NCBI GenBank assembly: GCA_050952225.1
Contig: JBMNKL010000003.1
Coordinates: forward strand, 744,001 to 808,000
Reading direction: 5' to 3'
Length of the DNA stretch: 64,000 nucleotides
From: JBMNKL01 sp050952225
Lineage (GTDB): Bacteria; Bacillota; Clostridia; Acetivibrionales; DTU013
Position 1 is the first letter of the stretch, and the number at the start of each line of letters is the position of its first letter. The translations under genes and the position numbers were made by a program. Below, one piece after another: positions 1-8,462 of this stretch. Below the pieces are notes generated by a model. The model ran no database searches, was not told the origin of the DNA, and was given only the letters and a program-made list of their open reading frames with translations.

Positions 1-59
1 TTTATTTCATCCTCACTAGCGCCTTCTTTGATTCCAAGGACTTCATACGGATTTTTCAA
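1..59 (-). CDS. J-domain (DnaJ-like) protein, 5' end only
   Basis: Only the first 19 codons are inside the window. They read MKNPYEVLGIKEGASEDEIK-like (start TTG at 59), the classic opening helix I/II of a DnaJ J domain (YEVLG..EGAS.DEIK). The HPD motif would lie outside the window. The start overlaps the last 17 bases of the upstream DUF5685 gene, with a GGGAG ribosome site about ten bases before the TTG, so the two are probably translationally coupled. Family knowledge: J domains stimulate Hsp70 ATPase. Whether this is a full DnaJ or a small J protein cannot be told. Confidence 0.65.
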   Translation of the reverse strand, partial: MKNPYEVLGIKEGASEDEI

Positions 60-927
60 GTTTGCTGCAACTCCCTATACCTAGAATATTTTCAGTTTTT
101 CTCAGCATGCCTATATATATTATATTTTGAAGTATTCCTTCATTCATTTTAACATCAAGCAGTTCAAACCCACGTGAAACCTCGTTTAACGAATAAGTCA
201 GGTTAAATTCCGCCTTCTCACGGATTTCTTTCTTAAAACCGGCGACATCCCCTCCGCCGTATTCAAATTGATAAACCAGGGGATTGTACCTTTCATCCGC
301 TATATCCTCTTCAATATCATCATAAGCATCCAGCAGGTAAATCCATTTTCCGAGGTTATAACCAATCCACCTTAACGCCTGTTCGTTATTCTCCGTGCAC
401 AGCGGCTCATACGCAACGACTTCCTCCATAAGTTTTGCAAAAGGCTCCGCTGCCTCATCCATTAATGCGCATTTCCTCTTTTCCAGTTCAACAAGATCGT
501 TTAGTCTTTCTTCCATGGTATGGACCTTTTTCGGGTATTTTTTCTTTATTTTTTCATAAGCCCTTTTAAAGAACACCATGGCAGCGGAAGAGATAACCGA
601 GCCGTTGTCACGTTTTTTATCCTCCAGGCTATAATACGCCAGCAGGACGTTAATGTCTGACACATAATCAATAATGCCGCTGTTGACGGCCATATGCCTT
701 TTATGCACAGGGTGGGCAACACAGCGCTTCATAACCAGTTTTACGCGTTCATTGGCCACCGCTGAGAGCAGAACTGCTAAAAATGCGGAGTCATACCTTA
801 AGGTCAGCCTTTTTAGCTGACCGTATCTTTTTCCTATTGATTTGCATATTCCGCAGTAATAAGCCCTGAAAAACTCATATTCTCTTATTTTCATTTCCGG
901 TTTCTCCGGAACAATATATCCAAACAT
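43..927 (-). CDS. DUF5685 family protein
   Basis: A 294-residue protein recognised as the DUF5685 type: it opens MFGYIVPEKPEMKIREYE and has an early cysteine pair in YYCGICKSIGKRYGQL (about residues 24-39), then a largely helical body. The family has no established biochemical role. The early C-x2-C and a later Cys/His pair (CVAHPVHKRH, about 69-78) could bind metal; that is inference. It ends inside the start of a J-domain gene, an association consistent with a chaperone-related accessory role. Start ATG at 927. Confidence 0.8.
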   Translation of the reverse strand: MFGYIVPEKPEMKIREYEFFRAYYCGICKSIGKRYGQLKRLTLRYDSAFLAVLLSAVANERVKLVMKRCVAHPVHKRHMAVNSGIIDYVSDINVLLAYYSLEDKKRDNGSVISSAAMVFFKRAYEKIKKKYPKKVHTMEERLNDLVELEKRKCALMDEAAEPFAKLMEEVVAYEPLCTENNEQALRWIGYNLGKWIYLLDAYDDIEEDIADERYNPLVYQFEYGGGDVAGFKKEIREKAEFNLTYSLNEVSRGFELLDVKMNEGILQNIIYIGMLRKTENILGIGSCSKLEKSV

Positions 928-945
928 AAGTTATCCAATCCGACC

Positions 946-1503
946 CTATTTAGCTTTTCCTTCTTTTCGCCGCTTAATTTTGAAAAACGAGCCAATATAC
1001 ATGAAAAAAGCAAACAAAGCGACCAATACCGCTATTACAAAAAACAACCTGTTAAACTCTATGCCGAGGGCAGTTTTAAATCCGAATACATTGTCAAAGA
1101 GCAGCATAATGACTGCCAGATAAAAAAATACCGTGGCCATCTTCCCGTACCAGTTGGCTGATACAACATGGTCATTCCGCTTGTACAGGACTATCGCGCC
1201 AATTCCTATGAAAACTTCCTTAAGAAGCATAATAACGAACAGCTCTACTGGAATTACTTTCAAGTATAACGACAATATAACCATCGCTGTTATCTGCATA
1301 AGCTTGTCGGCAAGAGGATCAGCAATCTTCCCCCACGATGTAACCAGGTCGTATTTCCTTGCAATATATCCGTCCAGCACGTCCGTCAATCCGCCGGCAA
1401 GAAATATCGCAGCGGCGGTAATATAATGACGGGTGCTGAGAAAATATGCAAATATGGGTATCAGTATGAAACGCAATATCGTCAGTATATTTGGAACGTT
1501 CAT
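946..1503 (-). CDS. pgsA: CDP-diacylglycerol--glycerol-3-phosphate 3-phosphatidyltransferase
   Basis: An integral membrane CDP-alcohol phosphatidyltransferase that makes phosphatidylglycerol phosphate, the committed step to phosphatidylglycerol and cardiolipin. The CDP-alcohol signature DG-x2-AR-x8-G-x3-D-x3-D is intact (DGYIARKYDLVTSWGKIADP and the following LAD). I chose the ATG at 1503 (MNVPNILTILRF, 185 aa), with a GGTGG site just upstream. The open frame continues upstream to 1587, but those residues do not resemble the family. About five hydrophobic segments follow. Expected to be essential. Confidence 0.9.
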   Translation of the reverse strand: MNVPNILTILRFILIPIFAYFLSTRHYITAAAIFLAGGLTDVLDGYIARKYDLVTSWGKIADPLADKLMQITAMVILSLYLKVIPVELFVIMLLKEVFIGIGAIVLYKRNDHVVSANWYGKMATVFFYLAVIMLLFDNVFGFKTALGIEFNRLFFVIAVLVALFAFFMYIGSFFKIKRRKEGKAK

Positions 1504-1599
1504 AATCCACCATCCAAACATTAATGTATTATATAAGTTTATCATATTAAAACAATATTGTGAAATGTACCGGCGAGAAAAACGCACTAGCAGGAAAAA

Positions 1600-2022
1600 T
1601 CACGGACATGCAGCGGCTTTTTCAATCAGTTTGAATACTTCGGGCTTGTGTTTTTTAATGTTGACAGGTTTAAGATCCTGGTTTGTCCAGCAGTGCAGCG
1701 TTTCACCCTCGGCGATTGGCTTTTCATCGCCCGTTCTCAATATTTCATAATGAAAGCGCAGCCTGGTGCCTGTATATTCTTTAATGCAGGTTTTCACCAC
1801 GATTTCGTCCTCGTATTTCGCAAAGCTTTTATACGTGCATTTCAATTCCAGGAGAGGAAGCATTGCGCCGCTTTCTTCTATTGCCGAATAAGGCAGCCCC
1901 ATTTTTCTTATAAAATCGGTCCTGCCGGCTTCAAACCATACGGGATAATTGGAATGGTGAACCACTCCCATCTGGTCCGTTTCGGCATACCTTACCGTAA
2001 ATTTTGTATATGATGCGGTCAT
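1600..2022 (-). CDS. Acyl-CoA thioesterase, YbgC/4HBT hot-dog family
   Basis: A 140-residue single hot-dog-fold protein. The N-terminal stretch RYAETDQMGVVHHSNYPVWF carries the family motif D-x-x-G-x-x-x-H-x-x-x-Y, with the catalytic Asp of 4-hydroxybenzoyl-CoA thioesterase type enzymes. It should hydrolyse a short or aromatic acyl-CoA in the cytoplasm; the substrate cannot be predicted. GGAGG lies six bases before the ATG at 2022. It stands alone between pgsA and a hairpin. Confidence 0.85.
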   Translation of the reverse strand: MTASYTKFTVRYAETDQMGVVHHSNYPVWFEAGRTDFIRKMGLPYSAIEESGAMLPLLELKCTYKSFAKYEDEIVVKTCIKEYTGTRLRFHYEILRTGDEKPIAEGETLHCWTNQDLKPVNIKKHKPEVFKLIEKAAACP

Positions 2023-2061
2023 AAAAAGCCTCCGTCATTTATTACTTATTTATAAAATACT

Positions 2062-2092
2062 AAGCCCGTGCATTTATACACGGGTTTTAATC
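2062..2092 (-). terminator. Stem-loop downstream of the DUF2007-like gene
   Basis: CCCGTG and CACGGG arms with an eight-base loop, about 30 bases past the stop of the minus-strand gene ending at 2122. The T tract on the minus strand is weak (TTAGTATTTTAT), so it may be only a partial terminator. On the plus strand TTTT follows directly, but no gene points that way. Confidence 0.45.
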
Positions 2093-2121
2093 AGTATCAT
2101 ATATTACAACAGGTTTTTCCA

Positions 2122-2319
2122 TCAGTATCCCTTTTCAATTATAACGCTATGCGCCTCTTCAACCTCAGCCTCCGGCACAAGCACTTCAAAATAATTGTCG
2201 GTATTGTCACGGTTTTTGCTGATGGGCCTCAATTTAACCAGAATACCTTCTTTCGTGAGCAGTTCCTGCAAACTGGTGGCAATTTCTTTGCTTTGAGCCA
2301 TATATACGACTGTCCACAT
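2122..2319 (-). CDS. Small DUF2007-like putative signal-transducing protein
   Basis: A 65-residue protein beginning MWTVVYMAQSKEIATSLQEL, with an alternating strand/helix pattern (WTVVYMA, then helix, then VKLRPI, then YFEVLVPEAEVEEA). It matches the small ferredoxin-fold family often labelled DUF2007 or 'signal transducing protein'. No catalytic residues are visible and no function is proven for the family. A strong AAAGGGG site precedes the ATG at 2319. The gene follows mtrB by about 20 bases, so the two probably share a transcript. Confidence 0.7.
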   Translation of the reverse strand: MWTVVYMAQSKEIATSLQELLTKEGILVKLRPISKNRDNTDNYFEVLVPEAEVEEAHSVIIEKGY

Positions 2320-2340
2320 TTTTACACGCCCCTTTTCGGA

Positions 2341-2574
2341 TTAATCGCCGGATAAAACTTCACCGTGGCGGCACAGGATCTTGGCTTTTCCCCTTACTTT
2401 AATAGCTGAAGTATTCTCCGTAAACTGAGCTAAAAGCACCTCTCCCTTGTCAAGTTTTTCAGTGTGGTGAAATCGGGTATCTTTTCCCCTGGTCAGACCT
2501 ATAACATTTACTCCGTTTTCTTCTGCCCTGACAACTATAAACTCTCCAAACATCTTATCCAGTTCGCAATCCAA
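2341..2574 (-). CDS. mtrB: trp RNA-binding attenuation protein (TRAP)
   Basis: TRAP forms an 11-subunit ring that, when loaded with tryptophan, binds (G/U)AG repeats in trp leader RNA and promotes termination. The core reads NVIGLTRGKDTRFHHTEKLD and SAIKVRGKA, keeping the Lys-Lys-Arg RNA-binding set (equivalents of B. subtilis K37, K56, R58) and the Thr/His residues around the tryptophan pocket. I prefer the TTG at 2574 because AGAGGTGG sits about six bases upstream; a GTG at 2583 would overlap its own ribosome site, and an ATG at 2553 would give a family-length 70-residue protein. No trp genes or GAG-repeat leader are in the window, so its target lies elsewhere. Confidence 0.9.
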   Translation of the reverse strand: MDCELDKMFGEFIVVRAEENGVNVIGLTRGKDTRFHHTEKLDKGEVLLAQFTENTSAIKVRGKAKILCRHGEVLSGD

Positions 2575-2659
2575 CAAAACCACCTCTTTAGTCTAACTAT
2601 ATATTATTTCACCTGAAAAATCAACACAATGTGTCTGCAAAACAGCCAAAACCCTTTAA

Positions 2660-5600
2660 TTATCCGCGCTTTGAGACAATCTTCACATTTTCTTCGCCGA
2701 AACGTTCAATAAGCTCCCTATGCAGTGTATCACAGAGTTTTACACGATATTCTCCCGTTTGCATCTTGGAAATATTTCCCATATCATCTGTTTTGTAAAA
2801 ACATACAGGCAAATCCCCGCTGAAAAACTTAAGCAGTGAAACCGCCGCTTTCATTTTCTTGCTGTCAGGAGGCTCCGTTGTCCTGATACATAGTTTTCCC
2901 GGCAGTTGGCAGCCATTTTCCAAGTCTCGCGCCGGGCCCGGGTTTTGCATCTCCTTCCCGCCGGTATCGCCGCCGGCGCGTTTTTCACGGTTTACCGCAT
3001 TGCTTTCCCTTTTTTTTATCGGCCGCACGGTATCACATATTATTTTCGGCTGCTCCTCTTCTTTCATGCTGATCCGCCCGTCGATAAACACAAGGCTTTC
3101 TTCCGCCAGCAAGGCGCCGTACCTGCTCAGGACAGTGGGAAATACAATAATCTCCATGCTTCCGTACATGTCCTCCAGTGTGACAAAAGCCATGAGGTTA
3201 TTGCTCCTGGTAGTTTTTGTTTTCTTTCCGGTTATTATTCCTCCCACGGTTACCAGCATTCCATCATGGAGCATCCTGCCCGCAGGCGCGATTTCACTTC
3301 CGGCACGCCCCGGTGCTGCTTCTTCTCCCGATTCAGCCAGCTCTGAACTGTTTATTGAAACCTGCTCACGTATTTCATCCTCGTATTCCTGGAGCGGGTG
3401 GCCGGTTACGTACAGGCCGAGCATCTCCTTTTCCATCGCCAGCATCATTTTTGGAGGAAACTCTTTCAGTTCGGGATAGCTTTCTTCGATTTCCATGTTT
3501 TTCGCCTCGCCATGTGTTTCAAAAAGGGAGAGCTGTCCCTCCATCCTGCTTCTCTTGCTTTGCTGCGCCCCTTCAAGCAGCTTTTCATAAACCGCCATCA
3601 TCCTGGAGCGGTATACACCGAATGAATCAAATGCGCCGCACTTTATCAGGCTTTCGACGCATCTTTTGTTAACATCTTTCCCTCCCATGCGTATGCAAAA
3701 GTCCCCGAAACTCTTGAACGGGCCTTTCTCCGTTCTCTCCCTGATTAATTCACCCGCTGCGGCCTCTCCCACATTCTTGACAGCCGCCATGCCGAACCTT
3801 ATTTTCCCGTTTATCACGGTAAACCTTACATCGCTTTCATTAATATCGGGAGGCAATACTTCAATGCCCATGTGCCTGCATTCGCGCACGTAGTGCGAGA
3901 TTTTGCCGGTGTTGTCAAGGAAACTGTTCAACAAAGCAGCCATAAATTCGACCGGGTAATATAATTTGAGCCACGCGGTCTGGTATGCTATTACAGCATA
4001 TGCGGCAGCATGGGACTTGTTGAATGCATAGCTTGCGAAATCAATCATCTGGTCAAATATTCGGTTCGCCGTTTTCTCGTCAATCCCGTTCCTGATAGCG
4101 CCTTTTACAAGTACTTCGCCATTTTCGCCGACAATTCCGTATATAAAATTCTCACGCTCTTTTTCCATGACATCATGCTTTTTCTTTGACATCGCGCGCC
4201 TGACGAGATCCGATCTGCCGTACGAATAGCCGCCCAGTTCGCGTACTATCTGCATGACCTGCTCCTGGTAAACAATGCACCCGTAGGTGACATTCAATAT
4301 GTTTTCAAGCAGTGGATGCTCATATGTTATCTCCCCAGGGAAATTTTTATTCCTGATATACCTCGGTATGGATTCCATTGGACCGGGCCGGTATAAAGCT
4401 ATTCCCGCTATAATATCTTCAAACGAGGCGGGCTGCAATTCCTTCATGAACTGTGTCATACCCGCGCTTTCCAACTGGAATATGCCGGCCGTCCTGCCTT
4501 CGCTTATCAATTTATACACGCCCGGATCATCCATACTAATGCCGTCAATATCAATACGGATTCCCTTGCCTTTTAATACCAGGTCTGCCGTATCCCTTAT
4601 TACCGTCAGTGTCCTCAGCCCCAGGAAATCCATTTTCAGCAGGCCGAGTTCTTCCAGCAAACCCATTGTAAACTGCGTTGTAACGCTGTCATCATTTTTT
4701 TGCAGCGGCACATGCTCCGTAATCGGGTCACCGGAAATCACGACACCGGCCGCATGGGTGCTGGCATGGCGCGGCATGCCTTCCAGCAGGCGCGCGGTAT
4801 CTATAAGCTCCGCCACCTTCGGATCTTCAATATACCTGTTTTTCAGCTCGGGATTAAGCTCTATGGCCTTTTCTATAGTCATCCCGATCTGAAACGGTAT
4901 CATTTTGGCAATCTGGTCAACTTCAGCGTAAGGTATGTCAAGCGCCCGGCCGACATCCCTTATTACCGCCCTTGCAGCCATGGTACCGAAAGTTATGATT
5001 TGTGCGACCCTGTCCTCGCCATATTTTCGGATTACGTAATCAATAACTTCCTGCCGCCTTTCATAGCAAAAATCGATATCTATATCCGGCATAGTCACTC
5101 TTTCCGGGTTTAAGAACCTTTCAAAGAGCAGGTTGTATTTTATAGGATCAATGCCGGTTATGCCCAGGCAATAAGCAACCAGGCTGCCCGCTGCCGATCC
5201 TCTTCCGGGCCCTACCATTATGCCGTTGTCCTTTGCAAACCTGATAAAGTCCCAGACAATGAGGAAATAATCAACGTAACCCATTTGCCTGATTACATTA
5301 AGTTCATATTCCAGCCTTTCAATATACTCCCTTTCCTTTTCAGGCTCAATGACCCCTGCGAACAGCCGGCTGTAACCGTCCATGCAAAGGCTTTTAAGGT
5401 GCTCAAACGGCTCCCTGTTTTCAGGGACCTTGAACTTAGGCAGGTTAAGCTTGTTGAACTCAATTTCGACATTACAGCTTTCCGCGATTTTCACCGTATT
5501 TTCCAGCGCTTCCGGGATGTTTGCAAATGCCCTGTACATTTCCTCAGGCGACTTTAGGTAGAATTCATCGGTACCGAATCTCATCCTGTCTTCGTCCGTT

Positions 5601-6310
5601 ATTTTTTTCCCTGTCTGGATACAGAGTAATACCTCATGAGCCTTCGCGTCTCCGCGTTTCAGGTAATGCACGTCATTTGTCGCTACCAGCGGAATACCCG
5701 TTTCCCTCGAAAGCTTTATCAGCCCCTGGTTGGCAAGGCTCTGCCCTTCAACGCCGTTGTACTGCAGTTCAAGGTAAAAATTGCCCTGTCCGAATATTTC
5801 ATTCAAAGCCAATGCCCTGCGCTTTGCCTTTTCGTAATCCCCCTCGAGGATGGCGGAAGGCACGTCTCCCGACAGACACGCACTCAGGGCGGTAATACCG
5901 GCTGAATATCTCCTCAGCACATCAAGGTCGACCCGCGGTTTGTAATAAAACCCTTCCGTGAATCCTGCCGATACTATTTTCATCAGGTTCTTATAACCCT
6001 CGTTGTTTCTTGCAAGAAGCACGAGATGGCCCTGGTCGGCATCAATTCCGGGCTGTTTGTCGAATCGCGAGCGCCTTGCGGTATAGACTTCGCATCCCAG
6101 GATAGGTTTGATACCTTGCTTCACTGCTTCTTTATAAAAATCAATAACGCCGTACATAACCCCGTGGTCCGTGATAGCGATTCTATCCATGCCGAGCGCC
6201 GCTGCACTCGATATAAGGTCGGGTATCCTGTTGGCGCCGTCAAGCAGGCTGTACTCAGTATGGACATGCAGGTGGACAAAACCATTGGACAACGCAGCCG
6301 TTCCGGCCAT
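2660..6310 (-). CDS. dnaE: DNA polymerase III subunit alpha, DnaE type
   Basis: The replicative C-family polymerase subunit, about 1216 residues and full length. An N-terminal PHP domain opens with FVHLHVHTEYSLLDG. The palm holds GPGRGSAAGS near residue 370 and the catalytic aspartate triad in PDIDIDF near 411. A tandem helix-hairpin-helix/beta-clamp region follows, then an OB fold near residue 1000 (VGGIITGKKTKTTRSNN). The ATG at 6310 lies eight bases after AGGGG; an in-frame GTG lies nine bases upstream. No exonuclease domain is inserted in PHP, which separates it from PolC. Many Bacillota use PolC plus DnaE; PolC is not in this window. Confidence 0.95.
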   Translation of the reverse strand: MAGTAALSNGFVHLHVHTEYSLLDGANRIPDLISSAAALGMDRIAITDHGVMYGVIDFYKEAVKQGIKPILGCEVYTARRSRFDKQPGIDADQGHLVLLARNNEGYKNLMKIVSAGFTEGFYYKPRVDLDVLRRYSAGITALSACLSGDVPSAILEGDYEKAKRRALALNEIFGQGNFYLELQYNGVEGQSLANQGLIKLSRETGIPLVATNDVHYLKRGDAKAHEVLLCIQTGKKITDEDRMRFGTDEFYLKSPEEMYRAFANIPEALENTVKIAESCNVEIEFNKLNLPKFKVPENREPFEHLKSLCMDGYSRLFAGVIEPEKEREYIERLEYELNVIRQMGYVDYFLIVWDFIRFAKDNGIMVGPGRGSAAGSLVAYCLGITGIDPIKYNLLFERFLNPERVTMPDIDIDFCYERRQEVIDYVIRKYGEDRVAQIITFGTMAARAVIRDVGRALDIPYAEVDQIAKMIPFQIGMTIEKAIELNPELKNRYIEDPKVAELIDTARLLEGMPRHASTHAAGVVISGDPITEHVPLQKNDDSVTTQFTMGLLEELGLLKMDFLGLRTLTVIRDTADLVLKGKGIRIDIDGISMDDPGVYKLISEGRTAGIFQLESAGMTQFMKELQPASFEDIIAGIALYRPGPMESIPRYIRNKNFPGEITYEHPLLENILNVTYGCIVYQEQVMQIVRELGGYSYGRSDLVRRAMSKKKHDVMEKERENFIYGIVGENGEVLVKGAIRNGIDEKTANRIFDQMIDFASYAFNKSHAAAYAVIAYQTAWLKLYYPVEFMAALLNSFLDNTGKISHYVRECRHMGIEVLPPDINESDVRFTVINGKIRFGMAAVKNVGEAAAGELIRERTEKGPFKSFGDFCIRMGGKDVNKRCVESLIKCGAFDSFGVYRSRMMAVYEKLLEGAQQSKRSRMEGQLSLFETHGEAKNMEIEESYPELKEFPPKMMLAMEKEMLGLYVTGHPLQEYEDEIREQVSINSSELAESGEEAAPGRAGSEIAPAGRMLHDGMLVTVGGIITGKKTKTTRSNNLMAFVTLEDMYGSMEIIVFPTVLSRYGALLAEESLVFIDGRISMKEEEQPKIICDTVRPIKKRESNAVNREKRAGGDTGGKEMQNPGPARDLENGCQLPGKLCIRTTEPPDSKKMKAAVSLLKFFSGDLPVCFYKTDDMGNISKMQTGEYRVKLCDTLHRELIERFGEENVKIVSKRG

Positions 6311-6389
6311 ATTCAACACCCCTGGCTGTTATTTTTTCAATAGAACCATTATTCATTACAATCAAATGAATTGCTTGGACCTGGCAATA

Positions 6390-7454
6390 TTATAACTCAC
6401 AAGTGTCAATTATGAAAATGCTGGACTCCTTGGAAAGGTCGATTTCTTTAAATATAGCCTTCTTTTTCATTCTTTCGTCATAAATAATCCGTACAACCGG
6501 CCTTGTCGGAAAATTCCGGTTGTTCCTGACCACAACAGCCCGCTCCCTGGTATTGAGCAATACTCCGGTTCCGGCAGGATAAACGGTGACATACCGGACA
6601 AAGCTTTCAACAACCCTCGGGTCAAAATGATGAACGCCTAAAGATGTTATATAGTCGTAAACCTCGTGTGGTTTTAATCTCTTCCTGTAGACGCGGTCCG
6701 ATGTCAATGCATCGTATACGTCCGCAATAGCCACAATCCTGGAATATAACTGTATGTTTTCTTTTTTAAGCTGCAAAGGGTAGCCGCTTCCGTCATATCT
6801 TTCATGGTGCCCGAAAGCAATATAAGAAGCCGCCAGGCTGATATTCCCGCTTTTTTTGAGTATCTCATATCCCAGGTAGGTATGTTTCTTTATTTCTTCG
6901 AATTCCTCCACAGTAAGCTGGGAAGGTTTCTTTAGAATTTCCCTTGGTATGCACAGTTTGCCTATATCATGCAGTATGGCTCCCGTGCCGAGGTCTCTCA
7001 GGTTATTGATATCAAAACCCAAGCCTATGCCTGTAATCAGCGAGAGGATACATACATTTACCGAATGTTCAAATGTGTAGTCATCAACGTGCTTAATCTC
7101 TGAAAGGCTGTAGAGAATGTCTTCATTTTCCAAAAGCTCGTCAAGTATCTTGTTCACCATTTTTTTTACTTTTGCAACGTCCACTGATGAAGAAAAATGG
7201 TAGTTGTTCATCATGTTTTTTATAAGTATAACAGCTTCATTTCTTGTTTCATCTTTCATTACATCGTCTACTTCAATTCCTTCAGAAATTTCTTCGTCCA
7301 GGTAAAGAGCGTTTATCCCGTGTTTCTTCAGCCTCTCCAGGTGGTATTCCTTCAGCTCGACTCCTGCTGTCAGCAGTACGCCTCCGTTTTCGCCGAATAT
7401 GGTTCGGCCAAGCCTGGCGCCTTCGCGGACAGAGTCTATTTTAACTCTGTGCAT
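6390..7454 (-). CDS. HD-GYP domain cyclic-di-GMP phosphodiesterase
   Basis: A 354-residue cytoplasmic HD-GYP protein. A DUF3391-like N-terminal region (about 1-110) precedes an intact catalytic domain: HD at 162-163 (ILHDIGKL), then GHHERYDGSGYP at about 215-226 containing the GYP signature, then IVAIADVYDALTSDR. Enzymes with this set hydrolyse cyclic di-GMP. A C-terminal 60-residue beta-rich extension (about 290-354) is common in clostridial versions. GGAGGAG precedes the ATG at 7454. No membrane segment or receiver domain is present, so the input signal is unknown. Confidence 0.9.
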   Translation of the reverse strand: MHRVKIDSVREGARLGRTIFGENGGVLLTAGVELKEYHLERLKKHGINALYLDEEISEGIEVDDVMKDETRNEAVILIKNMMNNYHFSSSVDVAKVKKMVNKILDELLENEDILYSLSEIKHVDDYTFEHSVNVCILSLITGIGLGFDINNLRDLGTGAILHDIGKLCIPREILKKPSQLTVEEFEEIKKHTYLGYEILKKSGNISLAASYIAFGHHERYDGSGYPLQLKKENIQLYSRIVAIADVYDALTSDRVYRKRLKPHEVYDYITSLGVHHFDPRVVESFVRYVTVYPAGTGVLLNTRERAVVVRNNRNFPTRPVVRIIYDERMKKKAIFKEIDLSKESSIFIIDTCEL

Positions 7455-7661
7455 CTTCTCCTCCAGGGTGTTTTTTCATTAGTAACACATAAGTATTCGA
7501 CAAATACAAGCAAAATCCTTCAATATACAGAAAAATTTGATTATTGCCTGGGTATGGGTAATACATGCTTGTAATGTATTTTTATGGTAATATAGTATAA
7601 TAAATACATATACATCAGGGCCAGACCAACTGTAATCCATGGATTTAAGGAGCAGGTATAA

Positions 7662-8297
7662 ATGCAATTTATAAACTTGCTGGCATCCGATCAGGCAGCG
7701 AAGATTTTTTCAGCAATAAAGAACTTCATAAGAACCTTGCCTTCCAGGGCTATCTGTATCATCCCCGAAGATACGCGGTACAAGTGGCATATTATCAAGG
7801 ATTACATGCCCGGGTTGTATCACAGGCATATAATCGAAAACAAAGCAAGTTGCCTGTTCTGCGCAAACCTGGTGAGAGGCGGATGCCACAAGCACTGCCT
7901 TAAATGCAGTATCGGCACGCATATAAAATGCGGCCCCTCTCTCCCCGGAGCGATATATAAAATGCCCTTGTACCTGGATGAAGCCGGATATACCGCCATT
8001 CCCTGGTTTTATAGAAAGCCGTGCGGCGATTTCAAAAGGCTTCCGCCGTATTTGTATTTTAAAAACCTTTATCCCATACTGGGTATGGCCGGCACATGCA
8101 ACCTGGAAATACTTGAAGGGCTTCTGGAAGGATTGTCCTCCGGGATACGGCCGTGCCACGTGTGCGCTTCCGTGGACTACGGGCTGTATAAAAAATGTTT
8201 GTCCGGGGAGTGTTTTGACGAAAACACTCCCTGCAGCAAAATATGTTCCGAAATAGAAGCGTACTACAAAAGCCTGAGCGCAAAAAGGGATGGATAG
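7662..8297 (+). CDS. Cysteine-rich protein of unknown function
   Basis: I do not recognise this family. The 211-residue protein has 15 cysteines, concentrated in three places: CLFCANLVRGGCHKHCLKC (about 63-81), RPCHVCAS (about 163-170) and a C-terminal run with four Cys. The spacing suggests zinc or iron-sulfur binding sites, but no named ferredoxin or zinc-ribbon motif fits. There is no signal peptide or membrane segment. AAGGAG nine bases before the ATG at 7662 supports this frame over the equally long antisense frame. It is a rare plus-strand gene here, divergent from the HD-GYP gene and followed by its own terminator. Confidence 0.7.
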   Translation: MQFINLLASDQAAKIFSAIKNFIRTLPSRAICIIPEDTRYKWHIIKDYMPGLYHRHIIENKASCLFCANLVRGGCHKHCLKCSIGTHIKCGPSLPGAIYKMPLYLDEAGYTAIPWFYRKPCGDFKRLPPYLYFKNLYPILGMAGTCNLEILEGLLEGLSSGIRPCHVCASVDYGLYKKCLSGECFDENTPCSKICSEIEAYYKSLSAKRDG

Positions 8298-8421
8298 GGC
8301 GGCCTGAGGCTGTATTGTCCTGCCTCGCTTCAACGCGGGCGCTTGTCATTCGCCGTCCGCAGCCCAGGACAAGCGGCTTTGGCGCGCAGCCTGTCCCCGT
8401 GTCCCCTTGTCAGCACAACTG

Positions 8422-8462
8422 TTCAGGCAAGAGCAACTATAAATCTGCCTGAAGAGTTTTTT
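8422..8462 (+). terminator. Rho-independent terminator of the cysteine-rich gene
   Basis: TTCAGGCA and TGCCTGAA arms, a 16-base loop, then GAG and six T residues. It points with the plus-strand gene ending at 8297 and touches the stop codon of the convergent oadB. Confidence 0.7.

Noticed and set aside
7710..8333. Long minus-strand ORF (207 codons) opposite the cysteine-rich gene
   Set aside because: No ribosome site and low-complexity composition; the plus-strand frame has AAGGAG, a terminator and patterned cysteines.
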